Assembly: GCF_001419765.1 (NCBI RefSeq)
Contig: NZ_LIRK01000342.1
Coordinates: 1-54,066, forward strand
Length of the DNA: 54,066 nt
Direction of reading: 5' to 3'
From: Streptomyces torulosus
GTDB lineage: Bacteria > Actinomycetota > Actinomycetes > Streptomycetales > Streptomycetaceae
The notes under the pieces were generated by a model, which was not told the DNA's origin, did not search any database, and saw only the letters and a program-made list of their open reading frames with translations. Of the stretch, positions 1-9,825 are shown in pieces. A program made the position numbers and the translations under genes. Positions within the stretch are counted from its first letter, which is position 1; every line of letters begins with the position of its first letter.

Positions 1-67
1 GGTGTGGACCTCGCGCGCGTGGCGCTGCGCGCCGCCAAGGAGGCCGCACGCGCGCGAGGTCCACACC
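1..67. repeat. Terminal inverted repeat (fold-back), 21-bp arms
   Basis: Bases 1-21 and 47-67 are perfect reverse complements, with a 25-base spacer at 22-46. The junction falls at an alternating CG run (CGCGCGCG), which occurs in both the LARV and ARAR codons of the broken gene. This fits template switching at a microhomology. It looks like a sequence-end artefact rather than a biological repeat. Confidence 0.75.
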
Positions 68-109
68 GGACGGTTCGGGAGTCTTCGGGCTCCCCTCGGA
101 TCCGCTCAT
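1..109 (-). CDS. DUF721 / DciA-like protein, 5' fragment disrupted by fold-back
   Basis: This is the beginning of the gene that follows recF in actinobacteria (DUF721, related to the helicase-loading factor DciA). The ATG at 109-107 overlaps the recF TGA (ATGA), so translation is probably coupled. The reading starts [20 protein letters not shown] and is collinear only from 109 down to about 47. Beyond that the minus strand no longer resembles the family. The plus strand at 1-57 instead encodes [19 protein letters not shown], which is the expected continuation in the wrong orientation. The rest of the gene lies outside the window. Family assignment rests on position and this short sequence. 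Confidence 0.6.
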   Translation of the reverse strand, partial: MSGSEGSPKTPEPSGVDLARVRPPWRRAAPRARGPH

Positions 110-1230
110 ACGCGCTCCACCGTCCCGTCGGACACGACGAACCGCGTCCCCGTCAGTACGCCCGGCACATCGTCGTCGACCGCGGCGGTCACCAGGACCT
201 GCTCGCCCGGGGCGACCAGCTCGGCCAGCCGCTCCCGCCGTCGGGCGTCCAGCTCGGCGAAGACGTCGTCGAGGATCAGCACCGGTTCGTTGCCCTCGGC
301 CCGCAGCAGGTCGTAGGAGGCGAGGCGCAGCGCCAGGGCGTAGGACCAGGACTCCCCATGGGAGGCGTATCCCTTGGCGGGCAGCTGACCGAGTTTGAGA
401 ACCAGATCGTCCCGATGGGGACCGACGAGCGTGACGCCGCGTTCGATCTCCTGCTTGCGAACCTCGAGAAGGGCGGCCGTCAGCTGCTCGTACAGCTCCT
501 CGCGCGCATGGCCGACGATCCCCGGAGAGGAGGGCTTGTATTCCAGACCGATGGGTCCGCCGCCGGGGGCCAGCTGCTCGTACGCCTTGTCGGCCAGCGG
601 CTGGATCGCGGCGACCAGGTCCTGGCGCTGGGCGAGCAGTTCGGCGCCCACGTGCGCGAGGTGCTGGTCCCAGACGTCGAGCGTGGACAGGTCCATGCTG
701 CGGCCGCCGTGCCGGCGGGCCAGGGCGGCCGTCTTCAGGAGAGTATTGCGCTGCTTGAGGACCCGCTCGTAGTCGGAGCGCACACCCGCCATGCGTGGCG
801 CCCGTGCGGTGATCAGCTCGTCGAGGAAGCGCCGCCGCTCACCGGGGTCGCCCTTCACCAGGGCGAGGTCCTCCGGCGCGAACAGCACGGTCCGTACGAT
901 GCCGAGCACGTCACGCGGCCTGACCTGCGACGACCGGTTGATACGGGCGCGGTTGGCCTTGCCGGGGTTCAGCTCCAGCTCGACCAACTGCTGCCGCTCG
1001 CCCTGCCGCACCTGGGCCCGGATGACCGCACGGTCGGCGCCCATGCGGACCAGGGGCGCGTCGGAGGAGACGCGGTGGCTGCCGAGGGTCGCCAGGTAGC
1101 CGACGGCCTCGACCAGGTTCGTCTTGCCCTGCCCGTTGGGGCCGACGAACGCGGTGACGCCCGAGTCGAGCGGGACCTCGACCCGGGCGTACGAGCGGAA
1201 GTCGGCCAGCGACAGATGCGTGACGTGCAT
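106..1230 (-). CDS. recF: DNA replication/repair protein RecF
   Basis: RecF is an SMC-like ABC ATPase that loads RecA at single-strand gaps with RecO and RecR. The product is 374 residues, the usual length. The N-terminus [18 protein letters not shown] is typical. The Walker A motif GPNGQGKT is at residues 30-37, an ABC-type signature ([14 protein letters not shown]) lies near residue 285-300, and Walker [12 protein letters not shown] is at 318-328. It sits in the conserved dnaA-dnaN-gnd-recF order, and its stop overlaps the start of the DUF721 gene by 4 bp (ATGA). The start is the ATG at 1230, because the conserved N-terminus begins there. Confidence 0.97.
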   Translation of the reverse strand: MHVTHLSLADFRSYARVEVPLDSGVTAFVGPNGQGKTNLVEAVGYLATLGSHRVSSDAPLVRMGADRAVIRAQVRQGERQQLVELELNPGKANRARINRSSQVRPRDVLGIVRTVLFAPEDLALVKGDPGERRRFLDELITARAPRMAGVRSDYERVLKQRNTLLKTAALARRHGGRSMDLSTLDVWDQHLAHVGAELLAQRQDLVAAIQPLADKAYEQLAPGGGPIGLEYKPSSPGIVGHAREELYEQLTAALLEVRKQEIERGVTLVGPHRDDLVLKLGQLPAKGYASHGESWSYALALRLASYDLLRAEGNEPVLILDDVFAELDARRRERLAELVAPGEQVLVTAAVDDDVPGVLTGTRFVVSDGTVERV

Positions 1231-1338
1231 GGTCGGGTGCCGACCTCCCCCAGGGTTGTGGACCGCGGTGCGGTCCTGTGGATGACTTCTCGTCGACCGT
1301 AGTGGTGTTCGTGCCCTCTGCGGGCCGTGGGGCGCGGG

Positions 1339-2214
<876 letters not shown>

Positions 2215-2345
2215 CAGTTGTTCCTTAGGTTGCGACGTGGCATGAGGGCACTGCGTACCCATGCACGAGCCTAAACCCGGACGCTCACGCACATCTGTGG
2301 GCATACCCGCTCATAGGTACGCCTCGACCTGCGCTTTCACACCGA

Positions 2346-2368
2346 GGGCCCGGTGATCCACCGGGCCC
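2346..2368 (-). terminator. Hairpin downstream of dnaN
   Basis: A perfect 10-bp G+C stem (GGGCCCGGTG / CACCGGGCCC) closes a 3-nt loop. It lies about 60 nt past the dnaN stop and before the gnd start. No U-tract follows, as is common for Streptomyces terminators. Confidence 0.55.
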
Positions 2369-2427
2369 CGCAGCGCTGTGGACGGCCTCCGGCCGCCCGA
2401 CGGCGGCGACAGCGGTCGCCCGACGGG

Positions 2428-3558
2428 TCAGCCGCTGAGCCGCACCGGCATGATCAGGTACTTGTAGGCCTCGTCCGCCTCCGCGTCCACCGCCGGCTTG
2501 CCGCTGAGCAACGCGGGCTTGGTGGACGTCGTGAAGGACAGCTGGGCGACCGGGGAGTCGATGGCGCTCAGGCCGTCCAGCAGGAACGTCGGGTTGAAGG
2601 CGATCGAGATGTCGTCGCCCTCCAGCTGGGCGTCGACCCTTTCCACAGCCTGTGCGTCGTCGCTGGAGCCGGCCTCCAGGGTCAGCACGCCCTGCTCGAA
2701 GCTGAGCCGCACCGGGGTGTTCCGCTCGGCGACCAGGGCCACACGCTTGACGGCCTCCACGAAGGGGGCGGTCTCGATCACGGCCACGCTGTTGAACTCG
2801 GTCGGGAACAGCGTGCGGTACTTCGGCAGGTCGCCCTCGAGGAGACGGGTGGTCGTCCGGCGTCCGGCGCCCTCGAAACCGATCAGGCCCTCGCCGGAGC
2901 CCGAGCCGGAGAGCGCCAGGATGACGCTGTCGCCGCTCGTGAGCGCCTTGGCGGTGTCCAGGAGCGTCTTGGCGGGCACCAAGGCGACCGCGGAGGCGTC
3001 CGGGTTCTCCGGCTTCCACAGGAACTCGCGGACCGCGAAGCGGTAGCGGTCGGTGGAGGCCAGGGTGACCGTGTCGCCCTCGATCTCGATGCGCACACCG
3101 GTGAGGACGGGCAGCGTGTCGTCACGCCCGGCGGCGATGGCCACCTGGGCGGCGGCGGAGGCGAAGACCTCGCCGGGGACGGTGCCCGTGGCGTTCGGCA
3201 TCTGCGGCAGGGACGGGTATTCCTCCACAGGCAGTGTGTGGAGGGTGAACCGCGAGGAGCCGCAGACCACCGTCGCCCGTACACCGTCTGTGGAAATCTC
3301 CACCGGGCGGTTGGGGAGGGCGCGGCAGATGTCCGCGAGGAGACGGCCCGAGACGAGGACGGTGCCCTCCTCCTCGACCTCCGCCTCCACGGAGACCCGC
3401 GCGGAGACCTCGTAGTCGAAGCTGGACAGGCTCAGCTGGCCTTCCTCGGCCTTCAGAAGGAGGCCGGCGAGGACAGGCGCCGGCGGACGGGCCGGGAGGC
3501 TGCGCGCCGCCCAGGCCACGGCCTCCGCGAGTACGTCGCGTTCCACCCGGATCTTCAC
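2428..3558 (-). CDS. dnaN: DNA polymerase III beta sliding clamp
   Basis: This is the ring-shaped processivity clamp that tethers polymerase III and other repair factors to DNA. The 376-residue protein starts with GTG (VKIRVERDVLAEAVAWAARS) and ends with the conserved YKYLIMPVRLSG, whose MPVRL segment forms part of the partner-binding pocket. Three clamp domains fit the length. The GTG at 3558 was preferred because upstream in-frame codons encode an atypical Cys/Arg-rich stretch that runs into the oriC side. Transcription runs away from oriC towards gnd and recF. Confidence 0.97.
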   Translation of the reverse strand: MKIRVERDVLAEAVAWAARSLPARPPAPVLAGLLLKAEEGQLSLSSFDYEVSARVSVEAEVEEEGTVLVSGRLLADICRALPNRPVEISTDGVRATVVCGSSRFTLHTLPVEEYPSLPQMPNATGTVPGEVFASAAAQVAIAAGRDDTLPVLTGVRIEIEGDTVTLASTDRYRFAVREFLWKPENPDASAVALVPAKTLLDTAKALTSGDSVILALSGSGSGEGLIGFEGAGRRTTTRLLEGDLPKYRTLFPTEFNSVAVIETAPFVEAVKRVALVAERNTPVRLSFEQGVLTLEAGSSDDAQAVERVDAQLEGDDISIAFNPTFLLDGLSAIDSPVAQLSFTTSTKPALLSGKPAVDAEADEAYKYLIMPVRLSG

Positions 3559-3802
3559 TGTTGCCGCCTCCTGCTGTTGCCGGCGCTTCTCGGCCTGCCT
3601 GGCTTCGTCGTCTGTCGCGGTGTCGCTGGTTCCTGTGAGGGGAAGGACACCGGGGAACAGTCTGACGCACGCCACTGACACTCGGAGCCTTCCGGGGTCA
3701 AGTCGTGACGAGGCGCGGTCGGGCAGCCGAGAGCGAGTTGTGCACAGGGCCCCCTTCGAAACGAATTCCCAGCTCTCTCTAGTTGGGAGTAGTAGTAGGG
3801 CC

Positions 3803-4310
3803 TGTGGAAACCGTGGATAACCGCGTTTGCGCAGCTCAGGCAGCAGATTTTGTCCACCGGGCCTGTGGGTGGAGGCGGTGGACAACTAGGCCTGTCTGTG
3901 GAGAACAGAAAGTTCTGCACACACCGTGCACAGCCGGACGGCACTTCTCCCCAACCGCGTCCCCAGGTTTACCCGTCTTTCCCACAGCCCAACCAGGCAA
4001 CTTCATGTGACGCCTTTCACTCGACGCGGTGAGAAGGCCGGTTTCCTTGCCGAACAGTGGACAGGCATGTGGAGAAGCTGGGGATCGCTGGGGACAACCG
4101 GCCGCAGGCTGTGGGTTGCCGGTGGACAACTCTGTCCACAGTCTGTGGATCTTCGCTTCGTCCACAGTCTGTGGAGATCGTTCGTCCACCAATCCACAGG
4201 CTGTTGACCTGGCCTGATGATCCCTCACCAGGCCGCCCTGTGGACATGATCTGCATAACTTCCCGGTCCCCAGGGTGTGGACGGGAGAAAGTCCCCGAAT
4301 CTGTGGAGGA
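3803..4310. other. Chromosomal replication origin oriC (DnaA-box array)
   Basis: The dnaN-dnaA spacer carries about 19 sequences close to the streptomycete DnaA box (TTGTCCACA and variants). Plus-strand sites: 3850, 4132, 4158, 4182, 4190, with a weak one at 3978. Minus-strand sites: 3803, 3812, 3877, 3897, 4056, 4068, 4121, 4144, 4170, 4239, 4276, 4302. They form two clusters, 3803-3905 and 4056-4310. Between them is a spacer of about 150 bp that is relatively AT-richer, as described for Streptomyces oriC. DnaA binds these boxes to unwind the DNA and load DnaB. No open reading frame here has coding character. Confidence 0.93.
4135..4175. repeat. Two identical head-to-head DnaA-box pairs in oriC
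   Basis: The 15-bp element TCCACAGTCTGTGGA occurs at 4135-4149 and again at 4161-4175, 26 bp apart. Each is two opposed half boxes (TCCACA and TGTGGA) separated by the same three bases, GTC. They lie at the densest point of the right oriC cluster. Confidence 0.85.
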
Positions 4311-4339
4311 CGGCCGTAACGCGGCAGGTATTCGAACAC

Positions 4340-4600
4340 CGGCTGACGACTCGATGACGCGGGGCGCCCGCTGCGGAGCCCCTGCGGAGGCTCGGGGGGC
4401 CTCGCGGAAGTGCCTCGGAAAGGGGCGGGAGCCTCGCGGAAGCGCCCGGGGAAGCGCCTGACAGGCTCATGGGAGCGACGAACCAGGGTGCTGGGAATGC
4501 CGAACCAGGCTCCTGGAGACGACGAAAACGGCCTCGGGAACGCCGAAGGCGCCCTCGGGAACTCGTCCCGGGGCGCCTCGGCGGGTGGTAGGGCCTGGGC
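4340..4600. repeat. Degenerate 21-22 bp tandem repeats beyond the dnaA 3' end
   Basis: Between oriC and the dnaA stop there is no gene. At 4480-4565 four imperfect units begin GAACCAGG, GAACCAGG, GAAAACGG and GAAGGCGC, with lengths 22, 22, 21 and 21. The first two contain small dyads (CCAGG...CCTGG). Looser GCGGAAG-type repeats extend upstream from about 4383. Function is unknown; dnaA transcripts could end here. Confidence 0.5.
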
Positions 4601-4601
4601 C

Positions 4602-6602
4602 TCAGCCGTTCTTGATGCGGTTCGTCAGCTCGGTGACCTGGTTGTAGATGGAGCGCCGCTCGGCCATCAGCGCGCGGATCTTGCGGTCGGCGTGCATCAC
4701 GGTCGTGTGGTCCCGGTTGCCGAACTGCGCGCCGATCTTCGGCAGCGACAGATCGGTCAGCTCACGGCACAGATACATGGCGATCTGCCGGGCGGTCACC
4801 AGGGCACGGCCGCGTGAGGTGCCGCACAGGTCCTCGACCGTGAGCCCGAAGTAGTCGGCCGTCGCCGCCATGATCGCCGTCGCGGTGATCTCGGGGGACG
4901 CGTTCTCCCCGCCGGGGATCAGATCCTTGAGGACGATCTCCGTCAGCCCGAGGTCCACCGGCTGCCGGTTGAGCGACGCGAACGCCGTCACCCGGATCAG
5001 CGCGCCCTCCAGCTCGCGGATGTTGCGCGAGATCCGCGAGGCGATGAACTCCAGCACCTCCGGCGGGGCGTTGAGCTGCTCCTGCACCGCCTTCTTGCGG
5101 AGGATCGCGATACGCGTCTCCAGCTCGGGCGGCTGGACATCGGTGATCAGCCCCCACTCGAAGCGGTTCCGCAGCCGGTCCTCCAGCGTGACCAACTGCT
5201 TCGGCGGCCGGTCGCTGGACAGCACGATCTGCTTGTTCGCGTTGTGGAGCGTGTTGAACGTGTGGAAGAACTCCTCCTGCGTCGACTCCTTGTCCGCCAG
5301 GAACTGGATGTCGTCGACGAGCAGGATGTCCATCTCGCGGTAGCGCTTGCGGAAGCTGTCGCCCTTGCCGTCGCGGATGGAGTTGATGAACTCGTTGGTG
5401 AACTCCTCCGAGCTCACGTACCGCACCCGCGTGCCCGGGTAGAGGCTGCGCGCGTAGTGCCCGATCGCGTGCAGCAGGTGCGTCTTGCCGAGGCCGGACT
5501 CCCCGTAGATGAAGAGGGGGTTGTACGCCTTCGCCGGCGCCTCGGCGACGGCCACCGCGGCGGCGTGCGCGAAGCGGTTCGAGGCACCGATGACGAACGT
5601 GTCGAAGAGGTACTTGGGGTTCAGGCGGGCCGTGGGCTCGCCCGGACCGGTCGCGGGCGCCGGTTGCGCGGCCAGCGGGCCGGGCGCACCGCCGGCCGGA
5701 CCGCCCCGGTGCGCACCGGGACCCCCCGGCGGCGGCTCGGGAAGCTCACGCCGGTCCGGCCGCTGGTCGTAGTCGCCGCCCGGCCGGTCGTAGTCGGTGC
5801 GGGGCTTGTCGTAGTCGGCGCGCGGCGAGTCGTACTCCGGGCGCTGGTCGTAGGGCGGCCGCTCCATCGACTGCGGACGGTAGTCCGACGACGGCGACGC
5901 GTACGGGTCCCGCTCAGGGAAACCGAGCCGCTGCTGCTGCCAGCCGTAGTCGTCCTGCGACGGCCGGGGCCAGGCGCCCGGCTCGGGACGCTGGTACTCC
6001 GACGGGTACGCGGGGCGCGCGGTCGGGAGCTGGTCACCGCGGCCGGTGGGCAACTGGTCCGCGCGCGGCGGCGGCAGCTGGTCGCCCGCACCGCCGGTGC
6101 CCCGGTCGTCGGCGCGATGGCGGCCGTAGCTCTCGTAGGGGTCGCGCCCCTGGCTGTCGTACGAGTTCTGATGGTCGTAGGAGCTCTGGCTGTCGTACGG
6201 GCCGCGCGCGTCCCGCCCGCTGTCGTACGTGTCCCTGCCGTCGTAGGAGTCACGGCTCTGCCCCGGGCCCGAGGGGAGCTCGGGCTCCTCGAAGCGTGAC
6301 TGGACCGGCGGCGCCGGCGTCTCGCCGACGGAGCTGTCCACCGTGATCGCGATCCGGATCGGGCGGCCGCACTCCCGGCTCAGGGTCTCGCTGACGATCG
6401 GCGCGAGCCGGCCCTCGAGTACGCCCTTCGCGAACTCGTTCGGAACGGCGAGCAGAGCGGTGTCCGCGACCAGCGCGAGCGGCTGGCAGCGTCTGATCCA
6501 GCGCTCGTCCTTGACCTCGACCCCCTGGCCTCGGCCCTCACCCAGAAGTTGTTCCAGTACTCGTGGCCACACTGCGGCAAGATCGGCAGGTACGTCAGCC
6601 AC
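4602..6602 (-). CDS. dnaA: Chromosomal replication initiator DnaA
   Basis: DnaA binds oriC boxes, oligomerises with ATP, melts the origin and recruits DnaB. The 666-residue protein starts with GTG at 6602 ([20 protein letters not shown], the family N-terminus). Domain I spans about 1-95. Domain II is an unusually long disordered linker, about 100-330, rich in YDS/YDR/DYD repeats and proline. The AAA+ domain has Walker A GESGLGKT at 367-374 and Walker [10 protein letters not shown] at 425-433. Domain IV carries the DNA-recognition signature [10 protein letters not shown]. The gene points into oriC and away from rpmH. Two facing DnaA boxes upstream suggest autoregulation. An in-frame ATG farther upstream was rejected because the conserved region begins at the GTG. 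Confidence 0.97.
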   Translation of the reverse strand: MADVPADLAAVWPRVLEQLLGEGRGQGVEVKDERWIRRCQPLALVADTALLAVPNEFAKGVLEGRLAPIVSETLSRECGRPIRIAITVDSSVGETPAPPVQSRFEEPELPSGPGQSRDSYDGRDTYDSGRDARGPYDSQSSYDHQNSYDSQGRDPYESYGRHRADDRGTGGAGDQLPPPRADQLPTGRGDQLPTARPAYPSEYQRPEPGAWPRPSQDDYGWQQQRLGFPERDPYASPSSDYRPQSMERPPYDQRPEYDSPRADYDKPRTDYDRPGGDYDQRPDRRELPEPPPGGPGAHRGGPAGGAPGPLAAQPAPATGPGEPTARLNPKYLFDTFVIGASNRFAHAAAVAVAEAPAKAYNPLFIYGESGLGKTHLLHAIGHYARSLYPGTRVRYVSSEEFTNEFINSIRDGKGDSFRKRYREMDILLVDDIQFLADKESTQEEFFHTFNTLHNANKQIVLSSDRPPKQLVTLEDRLRNRFEWGLITDVQPPELETRIAILRKKAVQEQLNAPPEVLEFIASRISRNIRELEGALIRVTAFASLNRQPVDLGLTEIVLKDLIPGGENASPEITATAIMAATADYFGLTVEDLCGTSRGRALVTARQIAMYLCRELTDLSLPKIGAQFGNRDHTTVMHADRKIRALMAERRSIYNQVTELTNRIKNG

Positions 6603-7020
6603 AGGGCACGCTCTCTCACAGGTCCCACGAACGTGTGGTTCTGGGACGGGGGTCGGGATGGAACTCGGGTGGTGCGCTCGGGACCAGGTCTGGTGGGTCG
6701 GTCGGTCACCCAGCAGCCGAGGAATGGGAACGAATCGGAGTTCCGTCACGGTAGTCACGGCGGCCGGTACGGTTCAAGTTGTTGTCCCCAGCCTGTGGAT
6801 AGTGTCCCTCCGTGACCTCTGGTTTGACCGGATGGCGCAGCCGCGCGTACCGTAACCAGGTCGAGTTGTCGATGGCTGCTGCCGCCTGCCTCCGATGGGC
6901 ACAGATCGCGTCAGGTGATCGGAAAGCGGTGCACTCGGGCGTTAATACGAGCTACTCGTGGGCGCACGGTGACAGCCAGGACGGCACCCCGCAACTACCG
7001 ATTTATTCTGGAGCCCCCGA
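6603..7020. promoter_or_regulatory. Divergent dnaA/rpmH promoter region with paired DnaA boxes
   Basis: This 418-bp gene-free spacer must hold the promoters of leftward dnaA and rightward rpmH. A box TTGTCCCCA at 6782-6790 faces TGTGGATAG (CTATCCACA on the other strand) at 6794-6802, with 3 nt between them. That arrangement is suited to DnaA repressing its own gene. Individual -10/-35 elements could not be assigned with confidence. Confidence 0.7.
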
Positions 7021-7158
7021 GTGAGCAAGCGCACCTTCCAGCCGAACAACCGTCGTCGCGCGAAGACCCACGGCTTCCGTCTGCGGATGCGTACCCGTGC
7101 CGGTCGCGCGATTCTCGCGAACCGTCGTGCCAAGGGTCGCGCGAGCCTGTCCGCCTGA
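7021..7158 (+). CDS. rpmH: 50S ribosomal protein L34
   Basis: This small basic protein of the large ribosomal subunit is 45 residues long. It begins [18 protein letters not shown] and ends [11 protein letters not shown], the normal L34 sequence. The start is the GTG at 7021, with GGAG about 9 nt upstream. It is the first gene of the rpmH-rnpA-yidD-yidC-jag-rsmG series and is transcribed away from dnaA. Confidence 0.98.
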   Translation: MSKRTFQPNNRRRAKTHGFRLRMRTRAGRAILANRRAKGRASLSA

Positions 7159-7179
7159 TCCCGGTCAGGTCATGCCGTC

Positions 7180-7551
7180 GTGCTGCCCACCGAGAACCGG
7201 CTGAGGCGGCGCGAGGACTTCGCGACCGCGGTACGACGAGGGCGTCGGGCCGGACGCCCGCTCCTCGTCGTTCACCTACGTAGCGGTTCCATGGACCCGC
7301 ACGCGCCTGGGGAGAGCGCTCCCCCGACGCGTGCGGGTTTCGTCGTGAGCAAGGCCGTCGGCGGTTCGGTCGTCCGTAACAAGGTGAAGCGCAGGCTTCG
7401 CCATCTCATGCGCGATCGAGTCGCCCAGTTTCCCCCCGGTAGCCTGGTAGTCGTACGAGCGCTGCCCGGTGCGGGCGACGCCGACCACGTACAACTGGCC
7501 CAAGACCTGGATGCCGCCATACGACGGCTGCTGGGAGGGGGCGCACGATGA
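7180..7551 (+). CDS. rnpA: Ribonuclease P protein component
   Basis: This is the protein cofactor that helps the RNase P RNA cut 5' leaders from pre-tRNAs. The 123-residue protein starts with GTG ([20 protein letters not shown]). It carries the family signature [17 protein letters not shown] in the central RNA-binding helix. Its TGA overlaps the yidD ATG (ATGA at 7548-7551), giving translational coupling. Confidence 0.96.
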   Translation: MLPTENRLRRREDFATAVRRGRRAGRPLLVVHLRSGSMDPHAPGESAPPTRAGFVVSKAVGGSVVRNKVKRRLRHLMRDRVAQFPPGSLVVVRALPGAGDADHVQLAQDLDAAIRRLLGGGAR

Positions 7552-7901
7552 AGTACCCGCTGCTGGCGCTGATCAAGCTGTACCAGTGGACGATCAGTCC
7601 GCTGCTCGGGCCGGTGTGCAAGTACTACCCGTCGTGCTCCCACTACGGCTATACGGCCATCGACCGCCACGGTGCGATCAAGGGCACGGCCCTCACGGCC
7701 TGGCGCATCCTGCGGTGCAACCCCTGGTCGCTCGGCGGTGTGGACCATGTCCCGCCGCGCAAGCGTCCGCGGTGGCACGAGATGGTGCGTGGTGCGTGGC
7801 GCGCACGCAAGGGCGGGTCCTCCGCCGCCGAACCGGCCACCGAGGGGCGCACCCCTTCGGGCCCGGCCGCCGAGAGCCCGTCCCATGCCCAAGGAGCATG
7901 A
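7548..7901 (+). CDS. yidD: Membrane protein insertion efficiency factor YidD
   Basis: This small protein is thought to assist YidC-dependent membrane insertion. It has 117 residues. The conserved core is [19 protein letters not shown] followed by [11 protein letters not shown], with the three family cysteines. The last 35 residues are a low-complexity Ala/Glu/Pro/Ser tail that is not part of the family core. It lies between rnpA (4-bp overlap) and yidC, the usual bacterial order. Confidence 0.95.
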   Translation: MKYPLLALIKLYQWTISPLLGPVCKYYPSCSHYGYTAIDRHGAIKGTALTAWRILRCNPWSLGGVDHVPPRKRPRWHEMVRGAWRARKGGSSAAEPATEGRTPSGPAAESPSHAQGA

Positions 7902-7904
7902 TTA

Positions 7905-9182
7905 GTGGACACGATTGCCAGTCTCTTCAGCTTCATCACGACACCCGTCTCCTGGGTCATCGTCCAGTTCCACAAGGTGTACGGCGCCCTCTTCGGCGAT
8001 GACACCGGGTGGGCCTGGGGCCTGTCCATCGTGTCCCTGGTGATCCTGATCCGGATCTGCCTGATCCCGCTCTTCGTGAAGCAGATCAAGGCGACTCGGG
8101 CCATGCAGACGCTCCAGCCCGAGATGAAGAAGATCCAGGAGCGCTACAAGAACGACAAGCAGCGTCAGTCCGAAGAGATGATGAAGCTGTACAAGGAGAC
8201 GGGCACCAACCCGCTCTCCTCGTGCCTTCCCATCCTGGCGCAGTCCCCGTTCTTCTTCGCCCTGTACCACGTGCTCAACAGCATCGCGAACAACGACACC
8301 ATCGGTGTCATCAACGAGAGCCTGCTCGAGAGCGCGCAGAAGGCGCACATCTTCGGTGCCCCGCTGGCCGCGACCTTCACGGACAGCGCGGCCGAGGCGT
8401 CGGCGCTCGACGCTTCCATCACCACGGTCCGCATCGTGACCGCGATCATGATCGTCCTGATGTCGCTGTCGCAGTTCTACACGCAGCGTCAGCTGATGAC
8501 GAAGAACGTCGACACCACGGTGAAGACGCCGTTCATGCAGCAGCAGAAGATGCTGATGTACATCTTCCCGATCATGTTCGCCGTCTTCGGCATCAACTTC
8601 CCCGTCGGTGTCCTCGTCTACTGGCTGACCACCAACGTGTGGACCATGGGCCAGCAGATGTACGTCATCCACAACAACCCGACCCCGGGTTCCAAGGCCC
8701 AGGCCGCGTACCTGGAGCGCCTCCTCAAGCACGTCACGCGCCACGGCAAGACCCGCAACCGGCGTGAGCGCGCCATCGTCAAGGCGATCGTCGTCAAGGG
8801 CCGTGACCGCAACGAGTACGAGCGGAAGTTCATCAACGGTCTGAACAAGGAGGGCCTCGCGGCCCAGACCGACGGAACCGTGATCAAGGGCGAGGCCTCG
8901 GCCGTGGCCACCGCCGAGGACGGTACGCCGACTTCCGCCAAGCGTCAGCAGCCCAAGCGCCAGACCAAGGCCCAGCGTCAGGCCGGTGCCACGAAGACCG
9001 CCGACGACGCCGAGCAGCAGAGCGCGCCCACCTCGCTCAGCAAGTCCGATGAGCCCGAGGACGCCAAGCCGGCGGCCGCAGCCAAGCAGGCGGCGCCCAA
9101 GCCCGGCAGCAGCGGCCGCAGCAAGGCCCAGTCCGGTCAGCGCAAGGGCCAGCAGCGCCCCAAGTCCCCGTCCAAGAAGTAA
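7905..9182 (+). CDS. yidC: Membrane protein insertase YidC/Oxa1
   Basis: YidC inserts and folds membrane proteins alone or with SecYEG. The 425-residue protein starts with GTG at 7905, three bases after yidD. An N-terminal hydrophobic segment is followed by the core ([18 protein letters not shown], then the charged cytoplasmic hairpin [20 protein letters not shown]). Further membrane segments include [20 protein letters not shown]. There is no large periplasmic domain, as in Gram-positive members. The last 120 residues are a Lys/Ala/Gln-rich tail likely to touch ribosomes. Confidence 0.97.
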   Translation: MDTIASLFSFITTPVSWVIVQFHKVYGALFGDDTGWAWGLSIVSLVILIRICLIPLFVKQIKATRAMQTLQPEMKKIQERYKNDKQRQSEEMMKLYKETGTNPLSSCLPILAQSPFFFALYHVLNSIANNDTIGVINESLLESAQKAHIFGAPLAATFTDSAAEASALDASITTVRIVTAIMIVLMSLSQFYTQRQLMTKNVDTTVKTPFMQQQKMLMYIFPIMFAVFGINFPVGVLVYWLTTNVWTMGQQMYVIHNNPTPGSKAQAAYLERLLKHVTRHGKTRNRRERAIVKAIVVKGRDRNEYERKFINGLNKEGLAAQTDGTVIKGEASAVATAEDGTPTSAKRQQPKRQTKAQRQAGATKTADDAEQQSAPTSLSKSDEPEDAKPAAAAKQAAPKPGSSGRSKAQSGQRKGQQRPKSPSKK

Positions 9183-9197
9183 GAAGGAGCCCATCCC

Positions 9198-9710
9198 GTG
9201 ACGGAAGGCACCACCTCCGCCGCCTCCGAGGGTGGAGACACCCTCACCCGCCTGGAGCAGGAGGGTGAGATCGCGGCGGACTACCTGGAAGGTCTGCTGG
9301 ACATCGCCGATCTCGACGGCGACATCGACATGGACGTCGAGGCCGACCGTGCCTCTGTCTCGATCATCAGCGACAGCGGCAGCCGCGACCTGCAGAAGCT
9401 TGTCGGCCGGGAAGGCGAGGTGCTCGAAGCACTCCAGGAGCTCACGCGCCTGGCCGTGCACCGCGAGACCGGTGACCGCAGCCGCCTGATGCTCGACATC
9501 GCCGGCTACCGGGCCAAGAAGCGTGCCGAGCTCTCCGAGCTGGGTGCCAAGGCCGCGGCCGAGGCGAAGAGCACCGGTGAGCCGGTCAAGCTGAAGCCGA
9601 TGACGCCCTTCGAGCGCAAGGTTGTGCACGACGCGGTCAAGACCGCGGGCCTGCGCAGCGAGTCCGAGGGCGAGGAGCCCCAGCGCTTCGTCGTCGTGCT
9701 GCCTGCCTGA
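9198..9710 (+). CDS. khpB: KH-R3H RNA-binding protein KhpB (Jag)
   Basis: This RNA-binding protein is linked in other bacteria to control of cell division and wall synthesis, often with KhpA. The 170 residues begin with an acidic N-terminus, followed by a KH domain (about 35-105, with REGEVLEALQELTRLAVHRETG). A C-terminal R3H domain follows (about 108-168, including MTPFERKVVHDAVK, then the end RFVVVLPA). The N-terminal Jag-N domain of firmicutes is absent. GTG start, 15 nt after yidC with AAGGAG upstream. Confidence 0.93.
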   Translation: MTEGTTSAASEGGDTLTRLEQEGEIAADYLEGLLDIADLDGDIDMDVEADRASVSIISDSGSRDLQKLVGREGEVLEALQELTRLAVHRETGDRSRLMLDIAGYRAKKRAELSELGAKAAAEAKSTGEPVKLKPMTPFERKVVHDAVKTAGLRSESEGEEPQRFVVVLPA

Positions 9711-9729
9711 TTCGGTACGTACGTTTCTC

Positions 9730-9757
9730 CGGCCCCGTCTGCCCGCAGGCGGGGCCG
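9730..9757 (+). terminator. Hairpin between khpB and rsmG
   Basis: A 13-bp stem with one G-T wobble (arms 9730-9742 and 9745-9757) closes a 2-nt loop, and ACTTTGT follows. It would end part of the transcription before rsmG. Confidence 0.6.
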
Positions 9758-9825
9758 AACTTTGTCAGCCTGTTGTTCTGGTGTCAGCGCACAGTGCGCT
9801 CTTGCGGTACGGAAGGACGGTCCCC

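Noticed and set aside
1..67. Inverted repeat as a transposon end or chromosome telomere
   Set aside because: oriC is only 4 kb away and Streptomyces telomeres lie megabases from it. The arms sit inside a coding sequence and duplicate it, which points to a fold-back artefact.
4..1302. Long open frame antisense to recF
   Set aside because: It mirrors the third-position G/C bias of recF on the other strand and has no family features. The same applies to long antisense frames at 7902-9629, 17704-19092, 21542-24526, 24542-26878 and 29265-31442.
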